A stretch of DNA of 25,669 nucleotides, taken from the NCBI GenBank assembly GCA_964473335.1, contig CAYYOO010000020.1:1-25669 (forward strand), in the 5' to 3' direction. The DNA comes from CAYZTD01 sp964473335. GTDB taxonomy: Archaea > Thermoplasmatota > E2 > DHVEG-1. The position numbers were made by a program, and so were the translations under genes. The notes below the pieces were generated by a model, which saw only the letters and a list, made by a program, of their open reading frames with translations, searched no databases and had not been told where the DNA came from. Below are positions 1-7,107 of this stretch, piece after piece (positions within the stretch are counted from its first letter, which is position 1; the number at the start of each line of letters is the position of its first letter).

Positions 1-23
1 ATATCATACATATAGTAAAATGG

Positions 24-782
24 ATGCAAAAGGACATCAACGATTTATACCAGAAAATTAACGACTTGAAAACTAAAGAGGAGTTTGAAAAAGAAATAAA
101 AAATATTTTAGATGAATCAGATGGATTGTTTGATAGGAAAACTGCTGCTCTTTTAATTGTAGAAAAACTTGATAGAAACAATAGTAGCATTACTAAAATA
201 AAAGACATAAAAGATAAAAGAGAATGCAGTGTTATTGCTAAAATAACAAAAATAAGTAAAACTAGAAACTATCAAACAAAAAAAGGTTTTAATGGAAGAG
301 TCATAAATATAGAAATAGCAGATGATACAGGTACCTGCAACCTAGTTCTATGGAACAAAGACGTTGATCTAGTAAAAAATAATAAAATAAAAAAAGGAAG
401 TATTGTAAAAATAATAAATGGCTATATTAAAAACGGTTATAACGGTCTTGAAATAAACATTGGAAGATATGGATTATTAGAAATTAAAGATGATAAAGAA
501 ATAAAAATACAAAAAAACCATGATTTTTTAACTGGAAAACTAGTAAAAATTGAATCAACTAGACCTTTTTTTAAAGACGATGGAGAATATGGTTTTGTAA
601 CTAACATCATGCTTGAATGTAAAAACAAAAAACAAAGACTAACAATATGGAATGAAAAAGTAAAAGAAATACAAGATTTTAAGATCGGAGATAATATAAA
701 AATAGAAAACATTGATATTAAGAATAGAAACGGAGAAAAAGAAATCCATCTAAACAATGGTTGTAAAATAACTAAACTCTAA
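24..782 (+). CDS. RPA-like single-stranded DNA-binding protein (two OB folds), possibly 5'-partial
   Basis: The 252-residue product has a helical N-terminal part (residues 1-60) and then two OB-fold stretches, at about 65-155 and 165-252. The first has the pattern usual in archaeal RPA: a strand ending in I-A-D-D-T-G-T, then L-V-L-W-N, then a G-Y-x-G-L-E-I-N-I-G strand. The second repeats it in weaker form with L-T-I-W-N and ends in E-I-H-L. Such proteins coat ssDNA in replication and repair. Seven codons upstream of this ATG stay open to the window edge and no Shine-Dalgarno is visible, so the true start may lie outside. The stop overlaps the convergent DUF4346 gene by 4 nt. No zinc-finger motif is seen, so it may be a short RPA subunit or paralogue. 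Confidence 0.78.
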   Translation: MQKDINDLYQKINDLKTKEEFEKEIKNILDESDGLFDRKTAALLIVEKLDRNNSSITKIKDIKDKRECSVIAKITKISKTRNYQTKKGFNGRVINIEIADDTGTCNLVLWNKDVDLVKNNKIKKGSIVKIINGYIKNGYNGLEINIGRYGLLEIKDDKEIKIQKNHDFLTGKLVKIESTRPFFKDDGEYGFVTNIMLECKNKKQRLTIWNEKVKEIQDFKIGDNIKIENIDIKNRNGEKEIHLNNGCKITKL

Positions 783-1108
783 CAACCGCCTTGTTCATAT
801 TTTTTGTTTTCTTTTAAAGCATCTTCAGCTCTTTTTAGCTCTCGGCCTAGATACATATAATGGCCAGGATATAAATTCTTTACATGTTTTACAATAGTAT
901 CAGATAAAGCATCAGCTTTTTTTCCGACAAATATCTTTTCTAATTTACCTGATACAATTTTATTTTCACGGTAAACATTTGAATAGTACTCAACTCGAAT
1001 TTTTTTATCTTTTTTATCGATCTCTATTACAAAAAAACCATTTGGATCAAGTCTTACATCTTTTTCTTTAGTTTTTTTTGCTTCTATCTGAGGTATTTCT
1101 CTAGTCAT
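779..1108 (-). CDS. DUF4346-family protein, last gene of the mtrA-mtrH-metE operon
   Basis: This 109-residue protein resembles the DUF4346 family as I recall it: D-P-N-G-F-F-V-I near residue 21, a following strand I-R-V-E-Y-Y, and a C-terminal Y-L-G-R-E-L-K-x-A-E helix. The family has no proven function and is sometimes fused to pterin-binding (dihydropteroate-synthase-like) domains. The protein ends in Gly-Gly-Cys, leaving a C-terminal cysteine. Its ATG lies 8 nt inside the end of the upstream metE gene, so translation is probably coupled. The context suggests an accessory role in pterin- or corrinoid-dependent methyl transfer, which is inference only. Gene call is firm; family name moderately sure. 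Confidence 0.75.
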   Translation of the reverse strand: MTREIPQIEAKKTKEKDVRLDPNGFFVIEIDKKDKKIRVEYYSNVYRENKIVSGKLEKIFVGKKADALSDTIVKHVKNLYPGHYMYLGRELKRAEDALKENKKYEQGGC

Positions 1109-1997
1109 TAACTATCTCACACACCTTTGAAAGGTTTTGTAGTTTTTTAAATGCATTCTCTCTTGGAACATTTCTTAGGCCGCAATCAGGTGATATCTGA
1201 CTTATTTTTCCATCAAAGATATCTAGACCACGCTTTACATGTTCAGTAATCTCATCTATTGATTCAACTTTAGAAATATCAGATCTAACTGATCCTAAAC
1301 AAATCTCTTTTGAAAATGAATAATTACTAAATTTTTCAAATAAACCTGGTTTTGCCTTGAACTCATGTGATAAGATATCAACAGGTAAATCAAGTAGAAT
1401 TGGAATAATACTACTAACATCACCACATACATGAAGTCTTTTTTTGACTTTAATATTCTTTGTCACATTTTTTATTAGATCTTTAGCATAATCAGGACAA
1501 GAAACAGAAAAAAATGGTTCATCGACACTAATTATATCAACAAATTTTTCTAAATCTTTAAGTTCTTTATTTAGAACATTTGAAAAATCAAAAGCAAGCT
1601 CTTTTTCATCATAATAAAACATATCCACACAAGATTTTGTTAATGTATATGGACCAGCTATTAGTCCAACTATTTTTGTTTTTTTAGGAATTAGTTTTCT
1701 AAGAAATTTTTGATCATCTAAAGTTATTGACCCTCTAAATTCTACTTTATCAATTACCTCTGGTCTATTTCTAATTCTTACACCTTTTATTTTTCTTAAA
1801 AAAATATTTACAAAGGGGTCTTTTGTTTGACCGTCAGATATGATATCAATACCTGCGTTTACCATATCATTTGCGGATTTTTCTATATATTTATTCCATT
1901 TAGAAGGTTTATTTTCATAAAAATTTTTCATTAACGTTAGATTATCAATTTCAACAGGATAAGAACCAATTACAGTTGTTTCAATCTTTTTATCCAT
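1101..1997 (-). CDS. metE: Archaeal core-MetE methionine synthase (methylcobalamin:homocysteine methyltransferase type)
   Basis: At 298 residues this is only the catalytic C-terminal barrel of MetE, without the N-terminal half that folate-dependent MetE uses. It opens with T-T-V-I-G-S-Y-P and keeps the zinc-ligand set of the family: His189 and Cys191 (L-H-V-C-G-D), Glu212 (S-H-E-F) and Cys272 (P-D-C-G-L-R). V-D-E-P is at 158-161. Archaeal core MetE from Methanothermobacter is known to methylate homocysteine from methylcobalamin in vitro, and such short forms are classed as folate-independent methionine synthases. The start overlaps the mtrH stop as ATGA, with GGAGG about 10 nt upstream. Lying directly after mtrA and mtrH, it probably takes the methyl group from the MtrA-like corrinoid protein. 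Confidence 0.9.
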   Translation of the reverse strand: MDKKIETTVIGSYPVEIDNLTLMKNFYENKPSKWNKYIEKSANDMVNAGIDIISDGQTKDPFVNIFLRKIKGVRIRNRPEVIDKVEFRGSITLDDQKFLRKLIPKKTKIVGLIAGPYTLTKSCVDMFYYDEKELAFDFSNVLNKELKDLEKFVDIISVDEPFFSVSCPDYAKDLIKNVTKNIKVKKRLHVCGDVSSIIPILLDLPVDILSHEFKAKPGLFEKFSNYSFSKEICLGSVRSDISKVESIDEITEHVKRGLDIFDGKISQISPDCGLRNVPRENAFKKLQNLSKVCEIVND

Positions 1998-2893
1998 CAG
2001 AATAACTTCCTCCGAGGATGATTTTTATTTGGTTTTATACCAAAATAATTTTCCGCATATTCAGATATCAAAATATCCTGCCAGGCAATAATTGGTATAA
2101 CATACTTTGAATTTTCAGCAGGCCCAAAGATTGCAAAATCTCCACCAAACAGAGGAATATTTACATTTGATGAAGCGTCAACAACTTTTTTTGCTGATTC
2201 AAAACGATTCAACCAATTTGATTTTTCAACAACATTATGAATCGCACAACCCGTGGGAAGCCCGTATTCTTCTTTTAAAACAGGTATTGCAGAAATTGAT
2301 GACCCACTGTAATCACCAGGAGCCATTGCTGCTGTATCTAAAAAAATATTTTTAATTTTAATTTTTTGTGTTAAATCAAGAAGACCCATATCTGTTAGAT
2401 TTGCACCATTTTCAATTATTTCTATTTTCCCATCAGGTGATTTATCCTTTGGATTAAAAGCTACAATTATTGCTGAATAAGGAGTATTTCTTTTAAGGGC
2501 TGCTCTTTCTTCTTTAGTTATTCCAATATGAATTGAATTATATATTGTTCTATTAAGCATATTTTTTTCTTTAAGATACTCGAGTGCATGAACTTTTAAA
2601 TCAGGTTCAATTATATCAATCGAAAACATGGAATCCGGTAACTTTTTATCAATAAAATCTATTATTTCTTCTAAATTTTCATTTTTTTTAATGAAAAAAT
2701 CAGGTATTGTTGGAACCATTGTTTTTTTGCTAAGATCGATCATCTCAGATAATAGATTTTCTGCGTGTTTAAAATCTGGTTCACCCTTGAAAAAGAAACC
2801 ACCAAATAATAAAGTTGGATTTTTTCCGGGTTGACCGCCGATTTCTATATCATTTATTTTTATAATTGATTGTTTTTTTGCAAATGAAAACAT
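1997..2893 (-). CDS. mtrH: MtrH-family tetrahydropterin:corrinoid methyltransferase
   Basis: MtrH is the subunit of the methanogen Mtr complex that moves the methyl group from N5-methyl-tetrahydromethanopterin to the cobalt of MtrA. This 298-residue protein matches along its length: N-terminal M-F-S-F then I-G-G-Q-P-G at 18-23, T-I-Y-N-S-I around 115, V-A-F-N-P-K around 143, G-L-P-T-G-C-A-I-H-N-V near 212, and G-G-D-F-A-I-F-G-P-A-E-N near 250. The fold is a TIM barrel of the pterin-binding type. Its ATG directly abuts the mtrA stop (TAG-ATG), with GGAG a few nt upstream inside mtrA. MtrH relatives also serve other methyl donors paired with dedicated corrinoid proteins, so methyl-pterin as substrate is the likely but not the only reading. 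Confidence 0.92.
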   Translation of the reverse strand: MFSFAKKQSIIKINDIEIGGQPGKNPTLLFGGFFFKGEPDFKHAENLLSEMIDLSKKTMVPTIPDFFIKKNENLEEIIDFIDKKLPDSMFSIDIIEPDLKVHALEYLKEKNMLNRTIYNSIHIGITKEERAALKRNTPYSAIIVAFNPKDKSPDGKIEIIENGANLTDMGLLDLTQKIKIKNIFLDTAAMAPGDYSGSSISAIPVLKEEYGLPTGCAIHNVVEKSNWLNRFESAKKVVDASSNVNIPLFGGDFAIFGPAENSKYVIPIIAWQDILISEYAENYFGIKPNKNHPRRKLF

Positions 2894-3460
2894 CTATTCT
2901 CCTCTCTTCTTGATTTTTCCCAAATAATCTATGACAATTTTGGAATGAATAGCTCTTTTATCACTAATTTCTTTTTTATCTTTTTTTATTTTTATTGCAA
3001 TAAAAGGCTTTTTTAATGGGTTTATTTTTTTATTTAAAAATAATTCTATTTTTTTATCTAAAACCTTTTTATCTGTTTCATTAATTAGATCTATTATCTC
3101 GATTTGTTCTTGGAATCGTTTAATTGCCTTTTTATTTAGGTTTTCAATATAGGGAATTGCTCCAGGAGCATCAATTATTTTGTTTTTATCATCGATTCCA
3201 TTTTTATTTAGAGAAACTAATGATGCACCTGATCTGTGACCTCTAATTTCTTTTCCACAGACAAATAAGAATCTTATATTTGGATTTGAGATTACATTTG
3301 CTACAATTTTTTCAATTCCAATATTTTCAGTTTTTAAAAAACCATATATTGCTACCTTATCTTTTGGTTTATAGTCTGTATTTAAAAGTACTACTGCAAC
3401 AGAACTTTTTGGATTGCATTCTACGAAATCTCCGCCCCAAGGATAGTAATTTTTTTGCAT
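2894..3460 (-). CDS. mtrA: MtrA-like corrinoid protein without membrane anchor
   Basis: This 188-residue protein matches the cobalamin-carrying domain of MtrA: Y-P-W-G-G-D-F at 6-12, K-T-E-N-I-G-I-E-K at 43-51, N-P-N-I-R-F-L-F-V-C-G at 59-69, and A-I-P-Y-I-E-N-L at 101-108. His75, in G-H-R-S-G, aligns with the histidine that ligates cobalt in methanogen MtrA. Canonical MtrA is about 240 residues with a C-terminal membrane helix. Here residues 150-188 are charged with no hydrophobic segment, so the protein should be soluble. It is the first gene of the operon. Expected role is methyl shuttle between MtrH and MetE; other Mtr subunits are absent from the window, so Na+ pumping is unlikely. Confidence 0.92.
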   Translation of the reverse strand: MQKNYYPWGGDFVECNPKSSVAVVLLNTDYKPKDKVAIYGFLKTENIGIEKIVANVISNPNIRFLFVCGKEIRGHRSGASLVSLNKNGIDDKNKIIDAPGAIPYIENLNKKAIKRFQEQIEIIDLINETDKKVLDKKIELFLNKKINPLKKPFIAIKIKKDKKEISDKRAIHSKIVIDYLGKIKKRGE

Positions 3461-3486
3461 AATTTACAATTGGGAATAGAATGAAG

Positions 3487-3503
3487 ATTAAAATACTTTT
3501 AAT
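3487..3503 (-). promoter_or_regulatory. Putative promoter of the mtrA-mtrH-metE operon, containing an AT-only dyad
   Basis: Read on the minus strand, a TATA-like core (TTAAAAGT) is centred about 38 nt before the mtrA ATG, predicting a leader near 12 nt without a Shine-Dalgarno. It sits in a perfect dyad with 7-bp arms ATTAAAA and TTTTAAT around a 3-nt spacer. AT-only dyads are common by chance in DNA of this composition, so operator function is speculative. Confidence 0.35.
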
Positions 3504-3517
3504 TACCTCATCCACAC

Positions 3518-3525
3518 TTTTATAA
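3518..3525 (+). promoter_or_regulatory. TATA box of radA
   Basis: TTTATAAA lies about 26 nt before a predicted transcription start near 3548, giving a leader of about 12 nt before the ATG at 3561. It shares a 100-bp divergent region with the mtrA operon. Confidence 0.65.
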
Positions 3526-3560
3526 ATGTATATAGGTTACCTCTTAAATAAGTGATTTTA

Positions 3561-4514
3561 ATGGGTAAAAAAAGCGACATTGATAAAATACATGATCTGC
3601 CTGGCGTAGGTCCTGCAACTGCAGATAAACTAGTTGAATCTGGATATCTTGATATTATGAGTATAGCAGTTGCTTCGCCTTCAGAGCTTGGTGATGCAGC
3701 TGAAATTGGTGAATCTACTGCTTCAAAAATAATATATGGAGCACGTAAAATAGCAGATATCGGAGAATTTGAATCAGGAACCTCTATACTTGAAAAAAGA
3801 CTTAATGTTGGTCATTTGACAACTGGTTCTAAAACATTTGACCAGCTAGTAGGTGGAGGATTTGAATCACAATCAATTATAGAATTATTTGGTGAATTTG
3901 GTTCAGGAAAAACACAAGTTGCTCACCAATTATGTGTATCAGTTCAGCAGCCAAAGGATAAAGGCGGAATGGATGCTCATGCCTTTTATATTGATACAGA
4001 AAACACATTTAGACCAGAACGTATAGTCCAGATGGCTGAAGCACTTGAGCTTGATCCAGACAAAGTTCTAAAAAATATACATGTTGCTAGGGCATATAAT
4101 TCAAGCCATCAGATGTTACTTGTGGATAAACTAAAAGAGCTTTCAAAGGAAATTAAGTCAAGACTTCTGGTTGTTGATTCACTAACTGCACATTTTCGTG
4201 CTGAATATGTTGGAAGAGGTGCACTTGCTGATAGACAACAGAAATTAAACAAGCATATGCATGATCTTTTAAGATGGAGTGATCTTAACAATGGAGTAGT
4301 ATGTGTAACTAATCAGGTTTCATCAAAGCCAGATGCATTCTTTGGAGACCCTACTAGGCCCATAGGTGGTCATATTGTTGGTCATACCGCGACATTTAGA
4401 ATCTATCTTAGAAAGAGCAAAGGGCCAAAAAGAATCGCAAGGCTCATTGATTCTCCACATCTACCAGAAGGCGAAGCTGTATTTACAATCACAGAAAAAG
4501 GAATAGACGGCTAA
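3561..4514 (+). CDS. radA: DNA repair and recombination protein RadA
   Basis: RadA is the archaeal RecA/Rad51 recombinase that forms filaments on ssDNA and drives strand exchange. The 317-residue product has an N-terminal helix-hairpin-helix domain (D-L-P-G-V-G-P-A-T near 12), a linker with F-E-S-G in the place of the FxxA-type polymerisation motif, Walker A G-E-F-G-S-G-K-T at 111-118, E-N-T-F-R-P-E-R-I, and Walker B L-L-V-V-D-S-L-T. No intein is present. An in-frame GTG exists at 3552, but the ATG at 3561 is preferred: the GTGAT at 3552-3556 can act as Shine-Dalgarno, and the TATA box would leave only about 4 nt before the GTG. glyA has the same arrangement. Confidence 0.96.
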   Translation: MGKKSDIDKIHDLPGVGPATADKLVESGYLDIMSIAVASPSELGDAAEIGESTASKIIYGARKIADIGEFESGTSILEKRLNVGHLTTGSKTFDQLVGGGFESQSIIELFGEFGSGKTQVAHQLCVSVQQPKDKGGMDAHAFYIDTENTFRPERIVQMAEALELDPDKVLKNIHVARAYNSSHQMLLVDKLKELSKEIKSRLLVVDSLTAHFRAEYVGRGALADRQQKLNKHMHDLLRWSDLNNGVVCVTNQVSSKPDAFFGDPTRPIGGHIVGHTATFRIYLRKSKGPKRIARLIDSPHLPEGEAVFTITEKGIDG

Positions 4515-4573
4515 ATATTTAAAAAACTTTAAAACCTAGATAAAGAATACATTCTTGAGGAGGTAAAAGAATA

Positions 4574-4759
4574 ATGGCATTTACACATGATGGTTGGACA
4601 TTATATAAAAGGGACGTAACCCTAAAAGGTGGAAGAGAACAAACAATATATTTCTTCAGTAAGAAAAGTCCAAAAAGTGGAACACCTTGTGAAAAACCAG
4701 ATAACTACACCGTAGGTGTAAACAAGAGAACTGGTCTTCCATATCTAAAAAAGAAATAA
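4574..4759 (+). CDS. Conserved small basic protein of unknown function
   Basis: This is a 61-residue protein with a strong Shine-Dalgarno (GAGGAGGT at 4557-4564, 9 nt before ATG). Most of it is a compact patterned sequence: W-T-L-Y-K-R, L-K-G-G-R-E-Q-T-I-Y-F-F-S-K, S-G-T-P-C-E-K-P, Y-T-V-G-V-N-K-R-T-G-L-P-Y-L. I recall near-identical small proteins from other prokaryotes, without a known function. It is lysine-rich and soluble, with one cysteine and no zinc-knuckle pair. It follows radA by 59 nt, where a TATA-like TATTTAAAA (4516-4524) could give it its own promoter, and is followed by a hairpin terminator, so it may be a single-gene unit. Confidence 0.85.
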   Translation: MAFTHDGWTLYKRDVTLKGGREQTIYFFSKKSPKSGTPCEKPDNYTVGVNKRTGLPYLKKK

Positions 4760-4774
4760 TCTTTTAAAACAATA

Positions 4775-4810
4775 GCTGGCAATAAGTCAGCAATTCTTAT
4801 TTTTTAATTT
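4775..4810 (+). terminator. Hairpin plus T-rich tract after the small basic protein
   Basis: GCTGGC (4775-4780) and GTCAGC (4786-4791) pair with one G-U wobble around a 5-nt loop. They are followed by a T-rich stretch to about 4810, a plausible intrinsic terminator; archaea can terminate on the T-tract alone. Confidence 0.5.
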
Positions 4811-4819
4811 TGTAAAATT

Positions 4820-4827
4820 TTTAAATA
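4820..4827 (+). promoter_or_regulatory. TATA box of the NAD-kinase-like gene
   Basis: TTTAAATA is centred about 38 nt before the ATG at 4861, predicting transcription start near 4849 and a leader of about 12 nt. No Shine-Dalgarno is present. Confidence 0.5.
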
Positions 4828-4860
4828 CAAGTATCTTATAGTATATTTACTGAAAAAATC

Positions 4861-5847
4861 ATGGTAACGATAGGTTTTATAATAAATCCAATTGCTGGAA
4901 TGGGTGGAAGAGTAGGGCTCAAAGGTACAGATGGAGTTTATAAAAAAGCAAAAAAACTTGGTGCAAAAAAAATAGCTGAAAAAAAAGCTAATGATACAAT
5001 TATAGAACTCTATCATAAATATGATTTAAATAAAAAAATTGAGTGGCACACCTGTAGTAAATCAATGGGTGAAAATGTACTTAAAAAAAATAATGTTGAA
5101 AATATCAATATTATTTACAAACCTAAATCTAAAGACACAAGTTTTAACGATACAAAAGAAGCCTGCAAAGAGTTTCTTAAAAAAGATCTAGACCTAATTC
5201 TTTTCTGCGGCGGTGATGGAACTACAAGAGATATTTATAGCGTTGTTAAAGATAAAATCCCAATTTTAGGTATTCCTTCTGGTGTAAAAATGCACTCAGG
5301 TGTTTTTGGAATCAACACTGAAGCTTCAGCTAAAATCTTATATGAATTCATTAAAGGAAACCTTACAACAGGTGAAGCAGAAATAATGGATTTAGATGAA
5401 AAACTTTATAGAAAGGGCAAATGGAAAGTAAAATTATTCGGTATTGCAAAGGGCATAGTAGAACCAACCTATGTACAAGTCGGTAAAGCTAGCTTNNNNN
5501 NNNNNNNNNNNNNNNNNNNNNNNNNNNNNNNNNNNNNNNNNNNNNNNNNNNNNNNNNNNNNNNNNNNNNNNNNNNNNNNNNNNNNNNNNNNNNNNAGTCC
5601 AATCGGGGCTCAAGGTTTTATATTAGGCAGAGGAAACCTTCAACTCAGTCCAAAGATTATTAAAAAGATAGGACTTGATAATATAATTGTCATATCAACT
5701 CCAACAAAACTTAAAAAAACACCTGTCTTAAGAGTAGACACGGGAGACAAAAAACTTGATAAAAAGTTCCAAGAAATGGAATATATAATGGTTGTTATTG
5801 GATATAGACTAAGTAGAGTTTCAAAGATCCAAAGCAATAAACTTTAA
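4861..5847 (+). CDS. COG3199-type ATP-NAD kinase family protein, interrupted by an assembly gap
   Basis: The N-terminal part has G-F-I-I-N-P-I-A-G-M-G-G, then the kinase signature G-G-D-G-T-T-R-D (117-124), then G-I-P-S-G-V-K-M-H-S-G-V-F (137-149). After the gap comes P-I-G-A-Q-G-F-I-L-G-R-G-N with L-S-P and V-D-T-G-D, typical of the C-terminal half of COG3199 (NAD kinase / AcoX-related) proteins. These phosphorylate NAD to NADP, or an undetermined substrate in many members. A 100-N run (5496-5595) removes the middle. In relatives I recall about 70-80 residues there, including a glycine-rich G-P-G-T-T-T motif, so the real gap is probably longer than 100 nt and the apparent in-frame continuation may be chance. 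kbl-like gene follows after 62 nt. Confidence 0.82.
   Translation: MVTIGFIINPIAGMGGRVGLKGTDGVYKKAKKLGAKKIAEKKANDTIIELYHKYDLNKKIEWHTCSKSMGENVLKKNNVENINIIYKPKSKDTSFNDTKEACKEFLKKDLDLILFCGGDGTTRDIYSVVKDKIPILGIPSGVKMHSGVFGINTEASAKILYEFIKGNLTTGEAEIMDLDEKLYRKGKWKVKLFGIAKGIVEPTYVQVGKASXXXXXXXXXXXXXXXXXXXXXXXXXXXXXXXXXXSPIGAQGFILGRGNLQLSPKIIKKIGLDNIIVISTPTKLKKTPVLRVDTGDKKLDKKFQEMEYIMVVIGYRLSRVSKIQSNKL
5496..5595. other. Assembly gap (100 N), true missing sequence
   Basis: One hundred Ns with no shared sequence on the two sides, unlike the other two gaps. It removes the centre of the NAD-kinase-like gene. The length is a placeholder. Confidence 0.95.
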
Positions 5848-5909
5848 TATAATTCATTGTTACTGAAAAAACAACTTAGAATTATTTACAAAGGGAGGAA
5901 ACAAAATTT

Positions 5910-7091
5910 ATGAAAGAGAATACTGAATTTTTAAAAAGAGAATATGAAAAACTAAAAGAAAAAGGTTACACCTGGACAATTAGAAGTCTTCTAGGACCCT
6001 CAAAACCACATGTAAATGTAGAAGGAAAAGAATGTATAATGCTTGCTTCTAATAACTATCTTAATCTAGCAAATCATCCTAAACTAAAAGAAGCAGGGTT
6101 AAAAGCTATTGAAAAATACGGTGCAGGAGCAGGTTCTGATTGGTCAATTGCTGGAAATATGGACATTCATATTGACCTTCATAAAAAAATTGCTGAATTC
6201 AAAAACACTGAATCAGCAGTAACTTTTCAGACAGGCTTTGCAGTTAACGCAGGAGTAATACCGCAACTTGCAGGTAAAGGAGATATTCTTATCTCTGATG
6301 AATTAAACCATGGCAGTATCATTGATGGAGTAAGACTCACTAAAGCAGATAGAGCAGTTTATGCTCATTCTAATATGGGTGAACTTGAAAAAGTTTTAAA
6401 AGAAGCATCTAAAAAAGATTACAGAAGAGGCATTGTTATTACTGATGGAGTTTTCAGTATGGATGGAGACATAGCTAAGATGGATGAGATATACAAACTA
6501 GCAAATGAATACGGTGCTATGACCTATGTAGATGATGCACATGGAGAAGGTGTACTAGGAAATGGCTATGGTATCGGTAAAGAATTTGACCTTGAAAAAG
6601 AAATAGACTTTCAAATGGGTACATTTTCAAAAGCCCTTGGAAGCTTTGGTGGAATGCTTGCAGGAAGTAAATATCTTACAAAATATGCCTTTAACACAGC
6701 TAGGACATGGCTTTTAAGTGCGGCTTTTCCTCCTCATGTAGCTGCAGCTAATATTGCCGCTTTAGATGTCATCAAAGATGAACCAGAGAGAGTAAAAAAA
6801 CTATGGGATAACACAAAATATTTCAAAAAAGAAATCGAAAGCTTGGGATTTGACACGGGACACACTCAAACACCGATTATTCCAGCTATGATAGGCGATA
6901 GTAAAAAAGCTCAAACTCTTGCAAATAGAATGTATGAAGAAGGCATCTTTGCCTTAGCAATTGTATTTCCAATGGTTGCAAGGGATAAAGCTAGAATAAG
7001 AAACCAGATGAACGCGGGAATGACTAAAGAAGATCTAGATAAAATCCTAAGGGTTTATGAAAAACTTGGTAAAGAGCTAAAATTAGTTTAA
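5910..7091 (+). CDS. Alpha-oxoamine synthase (glycine C-acetyltransferase / AONS family), PLP-dependent
   Basis: Enzymes of this family condense an amino acid with an acyl-CoA (KBL: glycine + acetyl-CoA; BioF: alanine + pimeloyl-CoA). The 393-residue length is normal. Visible features are N-N-Y-L-N-L-A near 48-54, H134 in L-N-H-G-S, the PLP site V-D-D-A-H-G-E-G-V-L-G (207-217), the Schiff-base Lys241 in T-F-S-K-A-L-G, and C-terminal A-R-I-R. The usual conserved Arg after the G-A-G-S turn is replaced: G-S-D-W-S-I-A-G with Trp78. Substrate is therefore uncertain, and no threonine dehydrogenase or biotin genes lie nearby. A strong GGGAGG precedes the ATG. A hairpin terminator overlaps the 3' end. 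Confidence 0.88.
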   Translation: MKENTEFLKREYEKLKEKGYTWTIRSLLGPSKPHVNVEGKECIMLASNNYLNLANHPKLKEAGLKAIEKYGAGAGSDWSIAGNMDIHIDLHKKIAEFKNTESAVTFQTGFAVNAGVIPQLAGKGDILISDELNHGSIIDGVRLTKADRAVYAHSNMGELEKVLKEASKKDYRRGIVITDGVFSMDGDIAKMDEIYKLANEYGAMTYVDDAHGEGVLGNGYGIGKEFDLEKEIDFQMGTFSKALGSFGGMLAGSKYLTKYAFNTARTWLLSAAFPPHVAAANIAALDVIKDEPERVKKLWDNTKYFKKEIESLGFDTGHTQTPIIPAMIGDSKKAQTLANRMYEEGIFALAIVFPMVARDKARIRNQMNAGMTKEDLDKILRVYEKLGKELKLV

Positions 7092-7107
7092 AAGCTCTTT
7101 TTTTCCT
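7071..7107 (+). terminator. Intrinsic terminator overlapping the end of the alpha-oxoamine synthase gene
   Basis: AAAGAGCT (7071-7078) and AGCTCTTT (7093-7100) form a perfect 8-bp stem around a 14-nt loop, followed by a run of seven Ts (7098-7104). The stem begins inside the last codons. Confidence 0.6.

Noticed and set aside
779..3460. A methanogenesis (Mtr complex) operon
   Set aside because: Only mtrA and mtrH are present, MtrA lacks its membrane helix, no mtrB-G or mcr genes are seen, and metE is in the same operon.
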